Shown here: piece by piece, positions 63,784 to 64,000 of the stretch
How positions within the stretch are numbered: the stretch's first letter is position 1
How the letters are laid out: the number at the start of each line of letters is the position of its first letter
Source of the DNA: Oceanobacillus oncorhynchi
Lineage (GTDB): Bacteria; Bacillota; Bacilli; Bacillales; Amphibacillaceae
Reading direction: 5' to 3'
DNA length: 64,000 nt
NCBI RefSeq assembly: GCF_000821065.1
Contig: NZ_CDGG01000001.1
Location: forward strand, 372,001-436,000
Program-made: the position numbers and the translations under genes
Notes under the pieces: model-generated
Told to the model about the DNA's origin: nothing
What the model saw: only the letters and a program-made list of their open reading frames with translations
The model's database searches: none

Positions 63784-64000
63784 ATGGATTCTATTACAAG
63801 AGGAATGTACATTACTTGGATCGTTTTTATTGTTCTTGCATTCTCCAGTTTAATGATTAATTTTAACTCTGATGGAGAAACATCTCTTATTGTGCCCCTA
63901 ATCGTATTCATAGGTTTAGCTATTCTAGGATTGATAGAAGGAATCATGAAAATAAATCAAAATAAAAAGCGATACGGAGCAATCGAAATAATGTTAGCCA
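63784..64000 (+). CDS. Hypothetical membrane protein (3' truncated by window end)
   Basis: Open from ATG 63784 to the edge; 72 codons visible. Two hydrophobic segments (GMYITWIVFIVLAFSSLMI and TSLIVPLIVFIGLAILGLIE), then a basic loop. AAAGGGGG lies about 11 bp upstream. Family not recognised. Confidence 0.5.
   Translation, partial: MDSITRGMYITWIVFIVLAFSSLMINFNSDGETSLIVPLIVFIGLAILGLIEGIMKINQNKKRYGAIEIMLA

Noticed and set aside
1..64000. CRISPR arrays, tRNA and rRNA genes
   Set aside because: I saw no regularly spaced repeat-spacer series and no cloverleaf or rRNA sequence; absence of short tRNAs cannot be fully guaranteed by eye.

Overview
The window is low-GC Firmicute DNA, most likely from a halotolerant Bacillaceae bacterium of the Oceanobacillus/Virgibacillus type (my inference). 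Support: strong AGGAGG-type ribosome sites, a T-box, S-box and THI-box leader, a CIRCE element, Bacillus-type SOS boxes, and Bacillaceae families (YpjP, YitT, YxcD-like, Spx, AbrB, YolD-like, UPF0397 ECF, EcsB). No rRNA, tRNA or CRISPR array was recognised.
Layout. 1-4.1 kb: the end of a carbohydrate ABC operon (two permeases, a DUF624 protein, an amidohydrolase, a GntR regulator). 4.1-7 kb: DUF488 protein, a frameshifted LPXTA-anchored acidic surface protein, an FCD-type GntR regulator. 7-8.8 kb: HrtAB-like haem-efflux genes behind a perfect HssR-type direct repeat. 9-13.6 kb: sucrose module (scrR, scrB, divergent PTS scrA) with two similar operators over the two -35 boxes. 13.7-18.3 kb: a small His-rich membrane protein with its own HssR-type repeat, HssRS, and an EcsAB-like transporter. 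18.5-24.4 kb: csaA, serpin lipoprotein, TetR/MFS pair, TerC protein, AbrB-like regulator. 24.4-26.6 kb: an IS200/IS605 element with intact tnpB, deleted tnpA and omega-RNA region, abutting half of an S66 peptidase gene. 26.8-32 kb: AraC regulator, MFS exporter with an apparent translational-attenuation leader, TPP-riboswitch thiamin-salvage operon (ylmB, tenA). 32-42.8 kb: ypjP-like, sirtuin, CIRCE-controlled htpG, a TetR regulator behind three palindromes, Spx paralogue lacking the second redox Cys, YitT protein, alr, ATL protein, FMN reductase with a Fur-like box, YhhN protein. 43-47 kb: SAM-riboswitch operon (dehydrogenase, metQ, family-5 binding protein). 47-50.9 kb: SOS-boxed mini-operon, YibE/F pair, and 1.2 kb of non-coding repeats with compensatory stem changes. 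50.9-54.5 kb: XRE regulator overlapping a deformylase, a phosphotransferase, and a second HrtBA-like pair. 54.5-59 kb: ECF transporter plus SAM hydrolase behind a T-box. 59.3-63.2 kb: PhoP-boxed pstSCAB. The right end holds two small membrane proteins, one cut by the edge.
How the genes work together. The haem-stress sensor (HssRS), its presumed pump (HrtAB) and a possible new regulon member share one operator type. Methionine/SAM status is read by two RNA devices. Stress wiring includes HrcA (htpG), LexA (WYL/YolD-like pair), PhoP (pst) and probably Fur. The items I consider most worth following are the HssR-controlled small membrane protein, the leader peptide/hairpin in front of the MFS exporter, and the covarying intergenic repeats.
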